This document shows positions 17,164 to 26,631 of a DNA stretch of 64,000 bases, piece after piece. Under the pieces are notes generated by a model. That model was not told where the DNA came from, did not search any database, and saw only the letters and a program-made list of their open reading frames with translations. The position numbers and the translations under genes are program-made. The stretch is taken from contig NZ_CP100756.1 in assembly GCF_024266705.1 (NCBI RefSeq), forward strand, positions 2,604,001 through 2,668,000, given 5' to 3'. Origin of the DNA: Natrinema gelatinilyticum (GTDB lineage: Archaea > Halobacteriota > Halobacteria > Halobacteriales > Natrialbaceae). Position 1 is the first letter of the stretch, and each line of letters begins with the position of its first letter.

Positions 17164-18306
17164 TTACTCGAGCAACTGATCACCGATCGTATTCCGTAGC
17201 ACTTCGCTGGTCCCTTCGTAGATCTCGTTGAGCTTGGCGTCGCGGTAGAATCGTTGTGCGGCGAAATCCTTGGTATAGCCGTAGCCGCCGTGGATCTGGA
17301 TTCCTTCGTTCGCGACCTCGCGGCTCACTTCCGACGCGTAAAGCTTCGCCTGGGATGCGTCCTTGATGTAGTTCTCGCCGCGGATTTTTTTGTCGGCGGC
17401 TTTGTGCATGAGCATCCGAGCGGCCTGAATCTTGGTGTCCATGTCCGCCAGTTTGTGCTTGATCGACTGAAATTCGCCGATCGGCTGGCCGAACTGCTCG
17501 CGCTCGGTTGCGTAGTCACGCGCCTCGTCGAAGGCCGCGCGAGCGATTCCGACGCCTCGTGCGGCGATAGTGATCCGGCCGCCGTTTAACGTCTTCAGCG
17601 CGTGGACGAACCCCTCGCCCTCGTCGCCGAGCCGGCGGCTCTCGGGAATGCGGAGGTCGTCGAAGCGAAGCTCGGCAGTCGGACAGCCCTTGTCGCCGAG
17701 TTTCTCTTCCGTGCCCTCGACGATGAAGCCGTCGTCCTCCTCGGGTCTGACGACGAACGACGAGATGCCCGTATTGCCCGCATCGGGATCGGTCTTCGCG
17801 AAGACCGTAACCGTGTCGGCGACCGAGCCGTTCGAAATCCAGAGTTTACCGCCGTTGATGACGTACTCGTCGCCCGCTTTTTCCGCAGTGGTTTCCATCG
17901 CGGGTACGTCGCTTCCCGCTCCCGCCTCTGAGAGCGCGAACGCCCCGACGTCCTCACCCGCCGCCAGCGGCGTCAGGTATTCCTCTCTCTGAGAGTCGTC
18001 GCCGAACTCGTAGAGCATGTTCCCGGCCAGCGAGGTATGGGCGGCCACGATCGTCCCCAGTCCGCCGGACCCGCGGGAGATTTCCTCGAGTCCGATCGCA
18101 TACGAGTGGTAATCCAGCCCGGCACCGCCGTATTCCTCGGGGAACGGCATTCCCATCAGTCCGAGCTCGGCCATTTCGTCGACGAGATCCCGGGGAAACT
18201 CGTCGTCGTGGTCGATCACGTCGGCGACGGGGACGACCTCCTCGTCGACGAATTCCGACACCATGTCCCGAATCTGTTGCTGCTCGGCCGAGAGTGCAAA
18301 GTCCAT
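17164..18306 (-). CDS. Acyl-CoA dehydrogenase
   Basis: A 380-residue flavoenzyme of the short/medium-chain type. Signature stretches are FALSEAGAGSDVPAMETTA (FAD-binding middle domain), GGKLWISNGSVADTV, and the C-terminal QIHGGYGYTKDF and LNEIYEGTSEV, where Glu364 is the catalytic base in the position used by butyryl/short-chain enzymes. It oxidises an acyl-CoA to the trans-2-enoyl-CoA and passes electrons to ETF. Length and all domains are complete. Together with the thiolase and mutase nearby it fits fatty-acid or branched-chain acid breakdown. Confidence 0.95.
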   Translation of the reverse strand: MDFALSAEQQQIRDMVSEFVDEEVVPVADVIDHDDEFPRDLVDEMAELGLMGMPFPEEYGGAGLDYHSYAIGLEEISRGSGGLGTIVAAHTSLAGNMLYEFGDDSQREEYLTPLAAGEDVGAFALSEAGAGSDVPAMETTAEKAGDEYVINGGKLWISNGSVADTVTVFAKTDPDAGNTGISSFVVRPEEDDGFIVEGTEEKLGDKGCPTAELRFDDLRIPESRRLGDEGEGFVHALKTLNGGRITIAARGVGIARAAFDEARDYATEREQFGQPIGEFQSIKHKLADMDTKIQAARMLMHKAADKKIRGENYIKDASQAKLYASEVSREVANEGIQIHGGYGYTKDFAAQRFYRDAKLNEIYEGTSEVLRNTIGDQLLE

Positions 18307-18455
18307 GGTCGATGATTTGGGACCTCGCTTCTTTATTGTTCTTCTTTCGCTGATCCAGTTCGAAAACCACTCGAGAAAACGATGTGAGACCCGTGAGAGG
18401 AACTCGTACGATGCTCGATCGAACGGACGGCGAATCGGGGAGACGCCTCAGGCAG

Positions 18456-18734
18456 CTACGACTCGTCGACGAGCTGAAACGCACGGACGACGAGGTACAG
18501 CAGGACGATTCCGGTGCCGACCGCGAGGACGAACTGAGCGGCGATCGAGAGCATCGCTCCGAATATGGGGACGAACCCGAGGAGCTGACCCAGGAGGAAT
18601 TGCAAGAGGAGCGGGACGAGCGCGAGCGCGCCGACGACTGCGACGAGTTTCGCGAGTGGAATCGACTCTTCGAGCAGTTGGTCGGTATCGAGTTCTCCGG
18701 ACTGCGGATCGAAGAACGGTCTCGAAGGCGGCAT
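18456..18734 (-). CDS. Small two-helix membrane protein
   Basis: A 92-residue protein starting MPPSRPFFDPQSGELDTDQL, with two hydrophobic segments (about 27-55 and 58-85). I recognise no domain. The composition and GC3 bias look like a real gene. It is on the same strand as the acyl-CoA dehydrogenase, 149 bp upstream of it. The preceding AT-rich stretch CATAATAATAGG (18753-18764) may hold its promoter. Confidence 0.65.
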   Translation of the reverse strand: MPPSRPFFDPQSGELDTDQLLEESIPLAKLVAVVGALALVPLLLQFLLGQLLGFVPIFGAMLSIAAQFVLAVGTGIVLLYLVVRAFQLVDES

Positions 18735-18988
18735 TTCCTACGTGTCACTCTGCCATAATAATAGGTCTTCGGGATGTACGGCGAACTGCCGGTGAAATAG
18801 CTATCTGACGATCGCTCGTCTTCGTCCGATGAGCAGACCGCCGGTGAATCAGTGGGAACGCGAACGAACTGGCCTCGATGTTGGCCCGCCGATACTGGTC
18901 GGTGCGCCGATACTAGGCGGTATCCGTACTCCATTCGCCCGGGGTCAAAACGGAGCCCTCAAACCGCTCGTTTTCGAAGGGAGACACA

Positions 18989-19663
18989 GTGGTTGTCGCT
19001 CTCATCGAACCGTTGCCCGCTGACCCATTCGCCGTGATGAACACGGTCGGACTGGTCGCATTCGCCCTGGTCGGTTCGACCAAGGCGATCCGCGAGGAGT
19101 TTGACGTCTTCGGAATCGCGGTCGTCGGACTCGTCACGGCGTTCGCAGGTGGGGTGACACGAGACCTTCTCGTCGACCGCGTCCCGCTGGCGCTCACCTC
19201 GTTCGGCGAGATCGGTCTCGGGATACTCGGCGTCGCCCTCGCGATCGGCCTGCATAGCGCACTCGAGTCACCGGATGGCCATCCGATCACGCTCCTCTCA
19301 GATGCCGTCGGACTCGCCGCGTTCGCGACGGCCGGAGCCATCGTCGCGACGGAGGCCGGCGTCTCCAGTTTCGGCGTCGTCGCGATCGCGACGATCAACG
19401 CGGTCGGCGGTGGTGCGGTCGCGGATATCCTTCTGGACCGAGCGCCGTTCATCCTGTTCGACGACTTCTACGCGAGTTGTGCGGTCGCCGGCGGGAGCGT
19501 CTACGTGATCGTGGGAGGTATTGGTGGGATGGAAAGCACCGCCGCGGCGGTGTGCGCCGCGGTGACGGTGGGAACGCGACTGACGGCGGTCACCTACGGC
19601 TGGAGCCTCCCGGCGGCACAGATGCTCGGATTCGTTCGGGACGAGCCCCGCGATAGCCAGTAG
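18989..19663 (+). CDS. TRIC-type (UPF0126) membrane channel
   Basis: A 224-residue protein from GTG 18989 with two repeats of the UPF0126/YicG module: NTVGLVAFALVGSTKAIREEFD with AFAGGVTRDLL, then DAVGLAAFATAGAIVATEAGV with NAVGGGAVADILL. The G-G-x-x-R/A-D glycine motif at each repeat kinks the pore helices. Bacterial and archaeal homologs are trimeric intracellular cation (TRIC) channels that conduct K+ and Na+. Seven transmembrane helices are expected and match the length. The physiological role in haloarchaea is not known. Confidence 0.88.
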   Translation: MVVALIEPLPADPFAVMNTVGLVAFALVGSTKAIREEFDVFGIAVVGLVTAFAGGVTRDLLVDRVPLALTSFGEIGLGILGVALAIGLHSALESPDGHPITLLSDAVGLAAFATAGAIVATEAGVSSFGVVAIATINAVGGGAVADILLDRAPFILFDDFYASCAVAGGSVYVIVGGIGGMESTAAAVCAAVTVGTRLTAVTYGWSLPAAQMLGFVRDEPRDSQ

Positions 19664-19709
19664 CGCGTCAAATCGGGGCCAGCCGCTAGTTCGTCACACC
19701 AACGGCCAA

Positions 19710-19898
19710 ATGGGCGTTCGTTCCCGAGATCACGCGCGGGTCCGTCTGATCGAGATTCTCGAGCAGGTCCGGACGGCCGACCGAGCGTTGCCCGACCCGG
19801 TGACGCTCGAACCGTCGATCAGCACCGTCAGCGAGGCGATCGAGGCGTACGACCGAATCGATGGTGGCGGCGCTCCGACCGCCACTGTCGATCGGTAA
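19710..19898 (+). CDS. Possible small protein, 62 residues
   Basis: MGVRSRDHARVRLIEILEQV leads into an acidic helical stretch (VSEAIEAYDRID). Codon third positions are strongly G/C, as in real genes here, and the stop is close to the C-terminal disorder. No motif or neighbour supports a function. The antisense frame is also open, so this call is tentative. Confidence 0.35.
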   Translation: MGVRSRDHARVRLIEILEQVRTADRALPDPVTLEPSISTVSEAIEAYDRIDGGGAPTATVDR

Positions 19899-20227
19899 CG
19901 GAAACCGGGTCAGCGCCGAGGCGGCCGATGTATCGGCGATATGGGGATCGTCTTCTTCGGTTCGATCCGGTTCCCGTCCGAACAGGTCGTTCCGACAGTT
20001 CCCGTGGTGGCACGATTCCCGCCCGGTTCCACTGCTGGGCAAAATCGACGGTTCTCCCGTCACCGCCGCGAGTCGTCACCGCGTCGACGTCTTACTAGTA
20101 TCGTTACTGTAGGCGGTAGAATTAACTCGAAGAGGCTGTAACGGGCGGTCTGCGCCCACGACCGAGCGGAAGATCACGCCGAGACCGCGGCGTTTTTCCC
20201 GGATGGTAACCAAACTAACTCGAGTAG
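19899..20227. other. Intergenic region upstream of the squalene/phytoene synthase gene
   Basis: About 330 bp with no supported gene. It contains two T/A-rich patches, TTACTAGTATCGTTACTG (20092-20109) and CCAAACTAACTC (20210-20221), either of which could be part of the promoter of the downstream gene. I see no repeat or RNA structure. Confidence 0.35.
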
Positions 20228-21274
20228 ATGACCACGGGCCAGCCCGAACCCTCCACCGACGCCGACCTCGAGTGGTGTTACAACGCGGTTCACGGCGTTT
20301 CGCGGACTTTTTCGATCACGATCGATCGGCTCGAAGAGCCGATGGCGAGACACATCTGTCTCGGCTACCTACTTTGTAGAATAGCTGATACGATAGAGGA
20401 CGCGGGACACATCCCACCGGAAACGCAGACCGAACTGCTCGCGGAATACGATCGATTGCTCGATCCGAACGCGGACGGCTCCGTCTCGGCGTTCATGGAC
20501 GACGTTGAGCCGTGGATTCCGGACGACTGCACCGATGACTGGGAGGTCGTCGCCGAGACACCGCGCGTGCTCCAGACGTTCGAATCACTCGACGAAGAAC
20601 CTCGCGAGATAATGCGCGATCCAATCCGCGAACTCGTCGATGGGATGGCGATGTTCACCGATCGGTACGCCACCGAAGGCGGACTGCGCCTCCAGACCGT
20701 CGAGGAACTCGAGGAGTACTGCTGGTACGCAGCAGGCACGGTCGGCACCCTGATAACCGGGCTGGTCGCCCGCGGGACCTCCCGCGAGCGAGCCGAGGAG
20801 ATGCGCCAGAACGCGCGCTCGTTCGCGCTCTTGCTCCAGTTGGTCAACATCGCGAAGGACGTCGAATCCGACTACCACGACGAGAACAACGTTTATCTGC
20901 CCGCCGAGTGGCTCGCCGCGGAGGACGTTGATATCGAGTCCGTCACCGACGAGGCCCATCATGGTGGCGTCACCAACGTCGTCAAGCGCGTCACCGGCCG
21001 CGCAGAACGCTACCTCGACGATGCCCAGCGCTACCTCGAAGTCGTCCCGGAACACCACGGCAATCGACTGTCGGCGTGGGCAATCCCCTATCTACTCGCG
21101 GTTGGCACCCTCCGAGAACTTCGTGAACGACCCGAAGACGTCGTTCGCGAGGGAGACGTCAAGGTGTCCCGGGCGGAAGTGTACGCCCTCCTTCAGCAGT
21201 TCGAGGAGGGCGTCCCCCGCTCGCGCCTGGACGAACTCCGCAACAAGATGTCGAAGCAGCCACTTCATCAGTGA
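20228..21274 (+). CDS. Squalene/phytoene synthase family protein
   Basis: A 348-residue prenyl-head-to-head condensing enzyme. Both aspartate-rich Mg2+/diphosphate motifs are present: LLCRIADTIEDAG (Asp54, Asp58) and LVNIAKDVESDY (Asp211, Asp215). The family joins two farnesyl or geranylgeranyl diphosphates. N-terminal VSRTFSITIDRL and GLVARGTSRERAEEM also fit. In haloarchaea members make squalene for menaquinone-associated lipids or phytoene for bacterioruberin; squalene synthase is my preference from the SRTFSITI start, but no other carotenoid gene is present to decide. Confidence 0.9.
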   Translation: MTTGQPEPSTDADLEWCYNAVHGVSRTFSITIDRLEEPMARHICLGYLLCRIADTIEDAGHIPPETQTELLAEYDRLLDPNADGSVSAFMDDVEPWIPDDCTDDWEVVAETPRVLQTFESLDEEPREIMRDPIRELVDGMAMFTDRYATEGGLRLQTVEELEEYCWYAAGTVGTLITGLVARGTSRERAEEMRQNARSFALLLQLVNIAKDVESDYHDENNVYLPAEWLAAEDVDIESVTDEAHHGGVTNVVKRVTGRAERYLDDAQRYLEVVPEHHGNRLSAWAIPYLLAVGTLRELRERPEDVVREGDVKVSRAEVYALLQQFEEGVPRSRLDELRNKMSKQPLHQ

Positions 21275-21835
21275 GCGGCCGCCGCTGAAACGGCGAGATA
21301 CTGTCTCGTCGTGTACTGTATCGAAAGTCGAGCGACCGAACGACGCTCCTCAATCGCCGGACCGGGCTGGTTCCAGTTCGATCGCATCCCCATATGAACA
21401 AATTTCTACCATCTTCGCGGTCCGTCGGTCGATGTCTCGGAGAATCGCTGTCGTCGTCTCGAAGATTCGCAGTTGCAGTCGCAGTTTCGAAGGACTTCCA
21501 GCCCTCATCACGAGAACCCGCAATTACTGTCTCGAGGGCCCGGTCGAACGGCGGACGGCACAACACAGATACGAGAGACCTGATACGGTGTGAGAAATCG
21601 CCACTGGTCTCGGACGTCCTCGAACGTACCGCTGGCCCGTCAGTCGTGAACGTACCCGATTCCACGTCCACGAGCATCGATGGCGTTCGCGAGCGCGCTC
21701 GAGTCGCACTCGAACGACAATTCGGTATCGACCGGCGCGCTAGCGGCTTTTCGAATCGCACTCGGGGATATCGAACGGTCGTGTTTGAACGACCAGAACG
21801 TTGAATTACAGCCGGTTCCAACTATCGGCTAACCG
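21275..21835. other. 560-bp gap between the squalene/phytoene synthase and DCC genes
   Basis: No convincing gene. A plus-strand frame (21394-21804) has a coding-like second half ending in YRTVVFERPER, but its first half is Ser/Arg-rich and reads like antisense sequence, so it may be the remains of a decayed gene. The right end (GAATTACAG at 21802-21810) is AT-richer and probably holds the promoter of the next gene. Confidence 0.35.
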
Positions 21836-22258
21836 ATGAGCGATGCCACCGTGGACGACAATCCGGTCATCCTCTTCGACGGCGTTTGCAACCTCTGTAA
21901 CGGGTTCGTCCAGTTCATCCTCCCGCGTGATACGGATGGGATCTTTCGCTTCGCGTCACTCCAGTCTGACGTCGGGAGGGAACTACTGGCCGAACACGGA
22001 TTGCCGACCGACGAACTCGAGTCGCTCGTCCTGATCGAGGGCGACGATAGCTACGTCAAGTCCGATGCGGTCATCAGAATCGCCCGACTCCTCGGCGGGA
22101 TGTATTCGTTGCTCGGCCCGTTCAGGCTCGTCCCGAAAGCGATCAGGGACAGGGCGTACGATTTCGTCGCCGCCCGCCGCTACCGCTGGTTCGGAAAGAA
22201 CGACCAGTGTGCGATGCCGCCGCGGGATGTCGACGCCGGCGCCCGCTTCCTCGAGTAA
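21836..22258 (+). CDS. DCC family thiol-disulfide oxidoreductase (DUF393)
   Basis: A 140-residue thioredoxin-like protein. The family signature is at the N-terminus: VILFDGVCNLCNGFVQF, containing D-G-x-C-x2-C, followed by RFASLQSD and a conserved C-terminal YRWFGKNDQCAMPP with a third cysteine. DCC proteins are predicted disulfide oxidoreductases; a substrate is not known. Complete length. It is convergent with purM, which ends 34 bp away. Confidence 0.9.
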   Translation: MSDATVDDNPVILFDGVCNLCNGFVQFILPRDTDGIFRFASLQSDVGRELLAEHGLPTDELESLVLIEGDDSYVKSDAVIRIARLLGGMYSLLGPFRLVPKAIRDRAYDFVAARRYRWFGKNDQCAMPPRDVDAGARFLE

Positions 22259-22292
22259 GCGTCGGGGGTCGGTCTCGCACGAGTCGTCGCGA

Positions 22293-23282
22293 TCAGGAGA
22301 GCGATAGCCCGCGAATCTCGACCGAGTCCCCGTCGGCGACGTGACCGATAACCCGTCCGTCGGTGGCGGCGACGAGGTCCGCGGCCTGATCCTCGGAGAG
22401 CGAGACGACGAACCCGGTCCCCATATTGAACGTTCGGTGCATCTCTTCGTCCGTCACGTTCCCTTCCTCCTGTACGAACTCGAAGATCGGCTGTACCGGC
22501 AGCGGATCGTCGATCACGTACTCGCACTCGCCCATCCGCAGCAGGTTCGTCCAGCCGCCACCCGTCACGTGCGCCGCCGCGCGGACGCCGTGATCGTGCA
22601 TCGGCTCGAGCAGGTCCGTATAGATCCGGGTCGGTCGAAGCAGTTCCTCGGCAATCGTCACCTCCGGGTCGAGCGGGAACGCGTCGGTGTAGTCGTGGGT
22701 GCGCGTCACCGCCTCGCGGGCGAGGGTCAATCCGTTCGAGTGGATCCCGTTCGACGGGAATCCCACGAGCACGTCACCGACTCGTGCGTCACCATCGAAG
22801 ACGTCATCCGGTTCGGCGAGACCAGCGCAGGTGCCCGCGAGGTCGAATCCGGTTACCACCTCGGGCATCACCGCGGTCTCGCCGCCGAGCATCGTGAGAT
22901 CGGCCTGCTCTAAGCCGACCGCGAGGCCTTCCCCGATCTGGTTCGTCAGTTCCTCGTCGGGTTCGTCGATCGCGAGATAGTCGACGAACGCGACCGGTTC
23001 GACGCCCGCAGCGACGAGGTCGTTAACGTTCATCGCGATGCAGTCGATGCCGATCGTCGAGAAATCGGCGATTGCCTCCGCGATGAGGAGTTTCGTCCCG
23101 ACGCCGTCGGTCGCCAGCGCGAGATACCGGTCGCCGATGTCGATCAGTCCGGCGTACTCGGTCCGCAGACCGCTTCCGAAGGCCTCGAGCAGGGCCGCGG
23201 TCGCGTCCTCGCTGGCCTCGATGTCGACGCCGGTTTCGGCGTAGGTGAGCCGTTCCTCGTCTGCGTCGTCCGTCTCGGTCAT
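22293..23282 (-). CDS. purM: Phosphoribosylformylglycinamidine cyclo-ligase
   Basis: 329 residues from ATG 23282. Markers of PurM/AIR synthetase: TYAETGVDIEA at the N-terminus, ALATDGVGTKLLIAE, then NVNDLVAAGVEPVAFVDYLA, MLGGETAVMP, and GFPSNGIHSNGLTLAR. It makes aminoimidazole ribonucleotide from FGAM with ATP, the fifth step of purine synthesis. The frame stays open further upstream but the sequence there (to 23981) is Arg-rich and antisense to the M50 gene, so I reject it. No other purine gene is nearby. Confidence 0.95.
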   Translation of the reverse strand: MTETDDADEERLTYAETGVDIEASEDATAALLEAFGSGLRTEYAGLIDIGDRYLALATDGVGTKLLIAEAIADFSTIGIDCIAMNVNDLVAAGVEPVAFVDYLAIDEPDEELTNQIGEGLAVGLEQADLTMLGGETAVMPEVVTGFDLAGTCAGLAEPDDVFDGDARVGDVLVGFPSNGIHSNGLTLAREAVTRTHDYTDAFPLDPEVTIAEELLRPTRIYTDLLEPMHDHGVRAAAHVTGGGWTNLLRMGECEYVIDDPLPVQPIFEFVQEEGNVTDEEMHRTFNMGTGFVVSLSEDQAADLVAATDGRVIGHVADGDSVEIRGLSLS

Positions 23283-23425
23283 ACTCGAACCACCTCCCGG
23301 GCCGAGCAAAAGACCACCGGTCCGGCGGACGTCGACGTCGCAGTGACGGTCCCTGAAACAGATCGTCAGAACGGCGTGACGCGGACGAACGCGGCGTCGG
23401 ATTCCGAATCGGGACGAAGGTGGTA

Positions 23426-24058
23426 TTAGAATAATCCGACGCGGAAGATCACGAATCCGGCGAGCACCACGCTCGGGGTGAACACCAAGACGAAGACCCC
23501 TTTGTGCCACTGGAGGACGGATTTCCCGTCGAGCGGGCCGAACGGAATCATGTTGAACGCGGCGAGAAAGAGGTTGATCCAGATTCCCATCTGACCGACG
23601 ATTCCGAGAATACCAGGAAATATCATCAGCGGGAGGAAGAGAAGCGCGAGGAGGAGGTTCGTGACTGGCCCCGCGAGGGCGATCAACCCGTTTTCGCGTT
23701 GCGTGATCTGGCCGCGGTGGTAGACGGCACCCGGTGCGGCGAAGAGGAAGCCGACGAGAGCGCCCATCACCGCCAGAAAGAGCATTTGATAGTCCGCGCG
23801 AAACTCCGCGAGCTGGCCGTGTTCGATCGCGACGACCTTGTGCGCGAGTTCGTGCAGGAGGAATCCCACCCCCACGGTCACGAAACTCAGACCGACCATG
23901 ATCGCGAACGATCCGAGACTGGCCCTCCCCGTGTGGACCGGGGCCAGTATCAGCGCGAATGCGACGCTGAGTGTGACCCATGCGACCGCGAGGTCGCGCA
24001 GTTCCCTGTCGCTGAACGTCAGTTCGGGACTGGTGTTCCGCTCGGTGCGATGGCTCAT
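23426..24058 (-). CDS. M50 site-2-protease-like membrane metalloprotease
   Basis: 210 residues from ATG 24058. The zinc site is GVGFLLHELAHKVVAIEHG (HExxH inside a helix), and the third-ligand motif is NMIPFGPLDGKSVLQW (NxxPxxPLDG). About six hydrophobic segments are seen. Members cut transmembrane helices in regulated proteolysis or quality control. It has no PDZ or CBS domain, like the short haloarchaeal S2P paralogs. The start and the TraB stop share one base (TGATG), so the two membrane proteins are probably made together. Confidence 0.88.
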   Translation of the reverse strand: MSHRTERNTSPELTFSDRELRDLAVAWVTLSVAFALILAPVHTGRASLGSFAIMVGLSFVTVGVGFLLHELAHKVVAIEHGQLAEFRADYQMLFLAVMGALVGFLFAAPGAVYHRGQITQRENGLIALAGPVTNLLLALLFLPLMIFPGILGIVGQMGIWINLFLAAFNMIPFGPLDGKSVLQWHKGVFVLVFTPSVVLAGFVIFRVGLF

Positions 24059-25827
24059 CAGAGAAGCCCCCGAATCAGCTCGAGGCTGTTTTGTGCCCCC
24101 TGCAGGAGCTGCCCCATCAGGGCGTCGACACCACCGATTTCGGGAGCAAGCCACGGAAGGACCACGAACGGAAACAGTGCCGTCGCGATCATGCTTCCGA
24201 TATTCGTGAGCGCGACGATCATGATGAGCCGGAACAGCGGGACGGCGAACATCGCCTGGATCGCCTCGCCGATCGGCCGTTCGGTGTCGTCGACGATTTC
24301 GTTCAACGTCTGGATGTCGCGGACGTTGACCGGCCGGTATTTGAGTTCGATGTAGCCGGCGAACCAGCCGGGTGCGAGCAGCGGGTTGATGCTCGTCAAC
24401 CAGGCCACTGCCCCACCGATGCCTGCGCTGGCCCAACGTGCGCCGGCCAGCCGCGCCAGCGTGAACGCGAAAATGCCGTTGAACAGGAACCAGGCGACGA
24501 ACAGCTTCAGCAGAAACGCGTTCCTGACTCCCGCCATGATCAACAGGAAGAAAAAGCCGAGGAAACCGACCATAATCAGGTAGCCGACGATTTTCACCGG
24601 CGAGAAGCGACTGCTCGAGGCGGTGCCGGACAGTGACTCGATCGATGGAATGTCTCCTGGGTTCCCCAGGTGGCGTTCGATGCCGGCTCTGTGTCCGGCA
24701 CCGACGACGGCGAGGACGTCGTAGCCCTGTTCGCGGAGTTCGTTGAGGTTGTGCGCGATGTAGGCGTCGCGCTCGTCGATCAGTGCGTTCGCACCGCGGG
24801 GGCTGAACTGGCGAAATTCCTCCATCATGGCGCTGACGACGTCGCCGTCCGTGAGTTCCTCGATATCGATCTCGTCGATCTCCTCGACGTCGCCGCCGAG
24901 CGCGTCGAGAACTACCCCGAGGGCAGCGCCGACGCTGACCCCGACGCCGAGCCCGGCGAGTATCCCGGCGGTTCCGCGAATCGCGTGGATGCCCACGTTC
25001 TCGACGGTCGCCGCCGAGAACGGCCCCACGAACGTCCCGGTCGCGACCAGTGTGAGGCTGCCGAGGCTGCCGAGGAGGACGCCTGCGAGGATGCGCATCG
25101 AGAACCCAGAGAGGTAGCCGTCGGCGTACTGTCTGGTCGACTCGAGAGACGGGAGGAAAATGAGCCCGGCGACTGCGCCGAGGAGGGCACCGATCGCACC
25201 GCCTCCGACGTATCGTAACGTCGGGGGGGTGACGGTGCCGACTAACAGGAGATCACCGAATCCGAACAGCGGAGCGAGAAACACGGCCACGAGGAGGCCG
25301 AGGACTATCCCACCGATCGCGCCGAAGGTGAGCCCGATCGTCCGGGGATCAGTGATACCGAGTGCCAGCCCCCCGATCATTTTTAGTTTCTCGGTGAACG
25401 ACAGCCGACTCCAGAACCGCTGGATCGTTACCTGAATGTCTCGGTCGACCAGGGCGACGCCGCATCCCGTTTCTTCGGCGGCCTCGATGCCGGCGCGCAT
25501 GTCCGCACCAGGCTCGATATCAAACTGCTCGCCCAGTCGCGACTGTACGTACGACAGCATCCAGTAGGCGAGAAACTGAAAGACGGTGTTGCCCGAGAGG
25601 AGATCCTCTGCTTCGATGTCGTCTGGTGTGCCGCCTTGCATCTGGCGGTAGCGTCCCTCGTCGAGTTCGACGGCGACGATATCCGGTTCCTCGCGCTCGA
25701 TCGTGTCCCGAACTTCGTTCACGCTCGCTTGCGAGACGTGTGCCGTCCCCAGCACCTCGACAGAGCCGCGGTCACGGTCGGGCGGCGCTGGCGGCTCCGG
25801 CACGTCGGCCTCGCCTGCATCGCTCAT
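24058..25827 (-). CDS. TraB/PrgY family membrane protein
   Basis: 589 residues from ATG 25827. The N-terminal soluble TraB domain starts SVEVLGTAHVSQASVNEV and includes VAVELDEGRY and CGVALVDRDIQVTIQRFW; its second half is YIAHNLNELREQGYDVLAVVGAGH. These are the family's GTAHVS, ELD and GxGH motifs. Between and after them are about eight transmembrane segments, including a glycine-rich block inserted at about 185-330. The TraB fold is related to erythromycin esterase/EreA and TIKI-type metal-dependent proteases; bacterial PrgY blocks a peptide pheromone. It shares one base with the M50 gene. Confidence 0.85.
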   Translation of the reverse strand: MSDAGEADVPEPPAPPDRDRGSVEVLGTAHVSQASVNEVRDTIEREEPDIVAVELDEGRYRQMQGGTPDDIEAEDLLSGNTVFQFLAYWMLSYVQSRLGEQFDIEPGADMRAGIEAAEETGCGVALVDRDIQVTIQRFWSRLSFTEKLKMIGGLALGITDPRTIGLTFGAIGGIVLGLLVAVFLAPLFGFGDLLLVGTVTPPTLRYVGGGAIGALLGAVAGLIFLPSLESTRQYADGYLSGFSMRILAGVLLGSLGSLTLVATGTFVGPFSAATVENVGIHAIRGTAGILAGLGVGVSVGAALGVVLDALGGDVEEIDEIDIEELTDGDVVSAMMEEFRQFSPRGANALIDERDAYIAHNLNELREQGYDVLAVVGAGHRAGIERHLGNPGDIPSIESLSGTASSSRFSPVKIVGYLIMVGFLGFFFLLIMAGVRNAFLLKLFVAWFLFNGIFAFTLARLAGARWASAGIGGAVAWLTSINPLLAPGWFAGYIELKYRPVNVRDIQTLNEIVDDTERPIGEAIQAMFAVPLFRLIMIVALTNIGSMIATALFPFVVLPWLAPEIGGVDALMGQLLQGAQNSLELIRGLL

Positions 25828-25987
25828 TACTGTCCTGAACTCGGTGGCGACTTTTACCAGTGTCGGACCGCGAGTAGTAGGGACTCGTCTGGGGGTCGGC
25901 GCGATGGCAATCGAACTCGCCGATCCCCTTTCTGCGGGGACGAGGGCGGGGGGATGTCTGCCATGCGGTTTGCAGGGGAGACCTGCG

Positions 25988-26631
25988 TCACCGCTCGAGT
26001 CGCCGGAAGCAATAATACGAAAACGCGACGGCGGTTGCGGTAGTGACCAGGGCCGGCACGACGAGAACGTATACGGCGTACTCGTCGAACAGGAGTCCGA
26101 CCACTGCGACGACCGCGGTGAGCTTGAACAGGCGACCCGTGAGGTCGTGCGTCCGGTCCCATACCGTGTCGCTGCTGAGCGTCCACGGCGTCCGGATTCC
26201 GACGAACCAGTTTGACTTGGCGCGGGGGAGGAGGGTACCGACGGCGTAGAACAGGCCGGCGACCGCCCCAAGGATGAGACGCACCACGTCGAACTCGTAG
26301 CCCAGGTTGAACGCGATGATGCCGGCGTGGACGATGGCCATGAATCCGGCGAAGACGACTACGAACCAGTCGTAGGCCGGCCGAAACGCCGCGACGTTCT
26401 CCGAACGAGGATGGATTCGCGGGATCAGGGCAAAGACGGTCATCACGACGGCCGAGAGTGCGGAAACGAGCGTGAGCGCCAGCGACTTCGACATGGTGTC
26501 CCGTCCGGGTCGCCGACCGCGTTCCAGTGGGTGACCAGCCGGTCCGGGAGCGCCGGCGCCGCCACGAGGCTCGTCGCACCCGTGTGGACGACGAGCCCGG
26601 CCGCTACCGCGAATCGGTGACTAACGCTCAT
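25988..26631 (-). pseudogene. SdpI-like membrane protein gene broken by a frameshift
   Basis: Two overlapping frames together make one SdpI family protein. From ATG 26631, 62 codons give a DUF1648 domain (MSVSHRFAVAAGLVVHTGAT ... LPDRLVTHWNAVGDPDGT), then the frame runs to a stop at 26443. The remainder continues from ATG 26494 in another frame (168 residues, SKSLALTLVSALSAV ... LLPRAKSNWFVGIRTPWTLS), which is the SdpI signature. The join should read GDPDG-x-MSKS; the DNA has GGGACACCATG, so a 2-nt excess or 1-nt loss breaks it near 26495-26503. The second frame has its own ATG, so a truncated product is still possible. SdpI proteins give immunity to a killing peptide and/or act in signalling. 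Confidence 0.7.

Noticed and set aside
21394..21804. 136-residue plus-strand frame before the DCC gene
   Set aside because: Its first half is Ser/Arg-rich without protein character; only the second half looks coding-like, which is not enough for a gene call.
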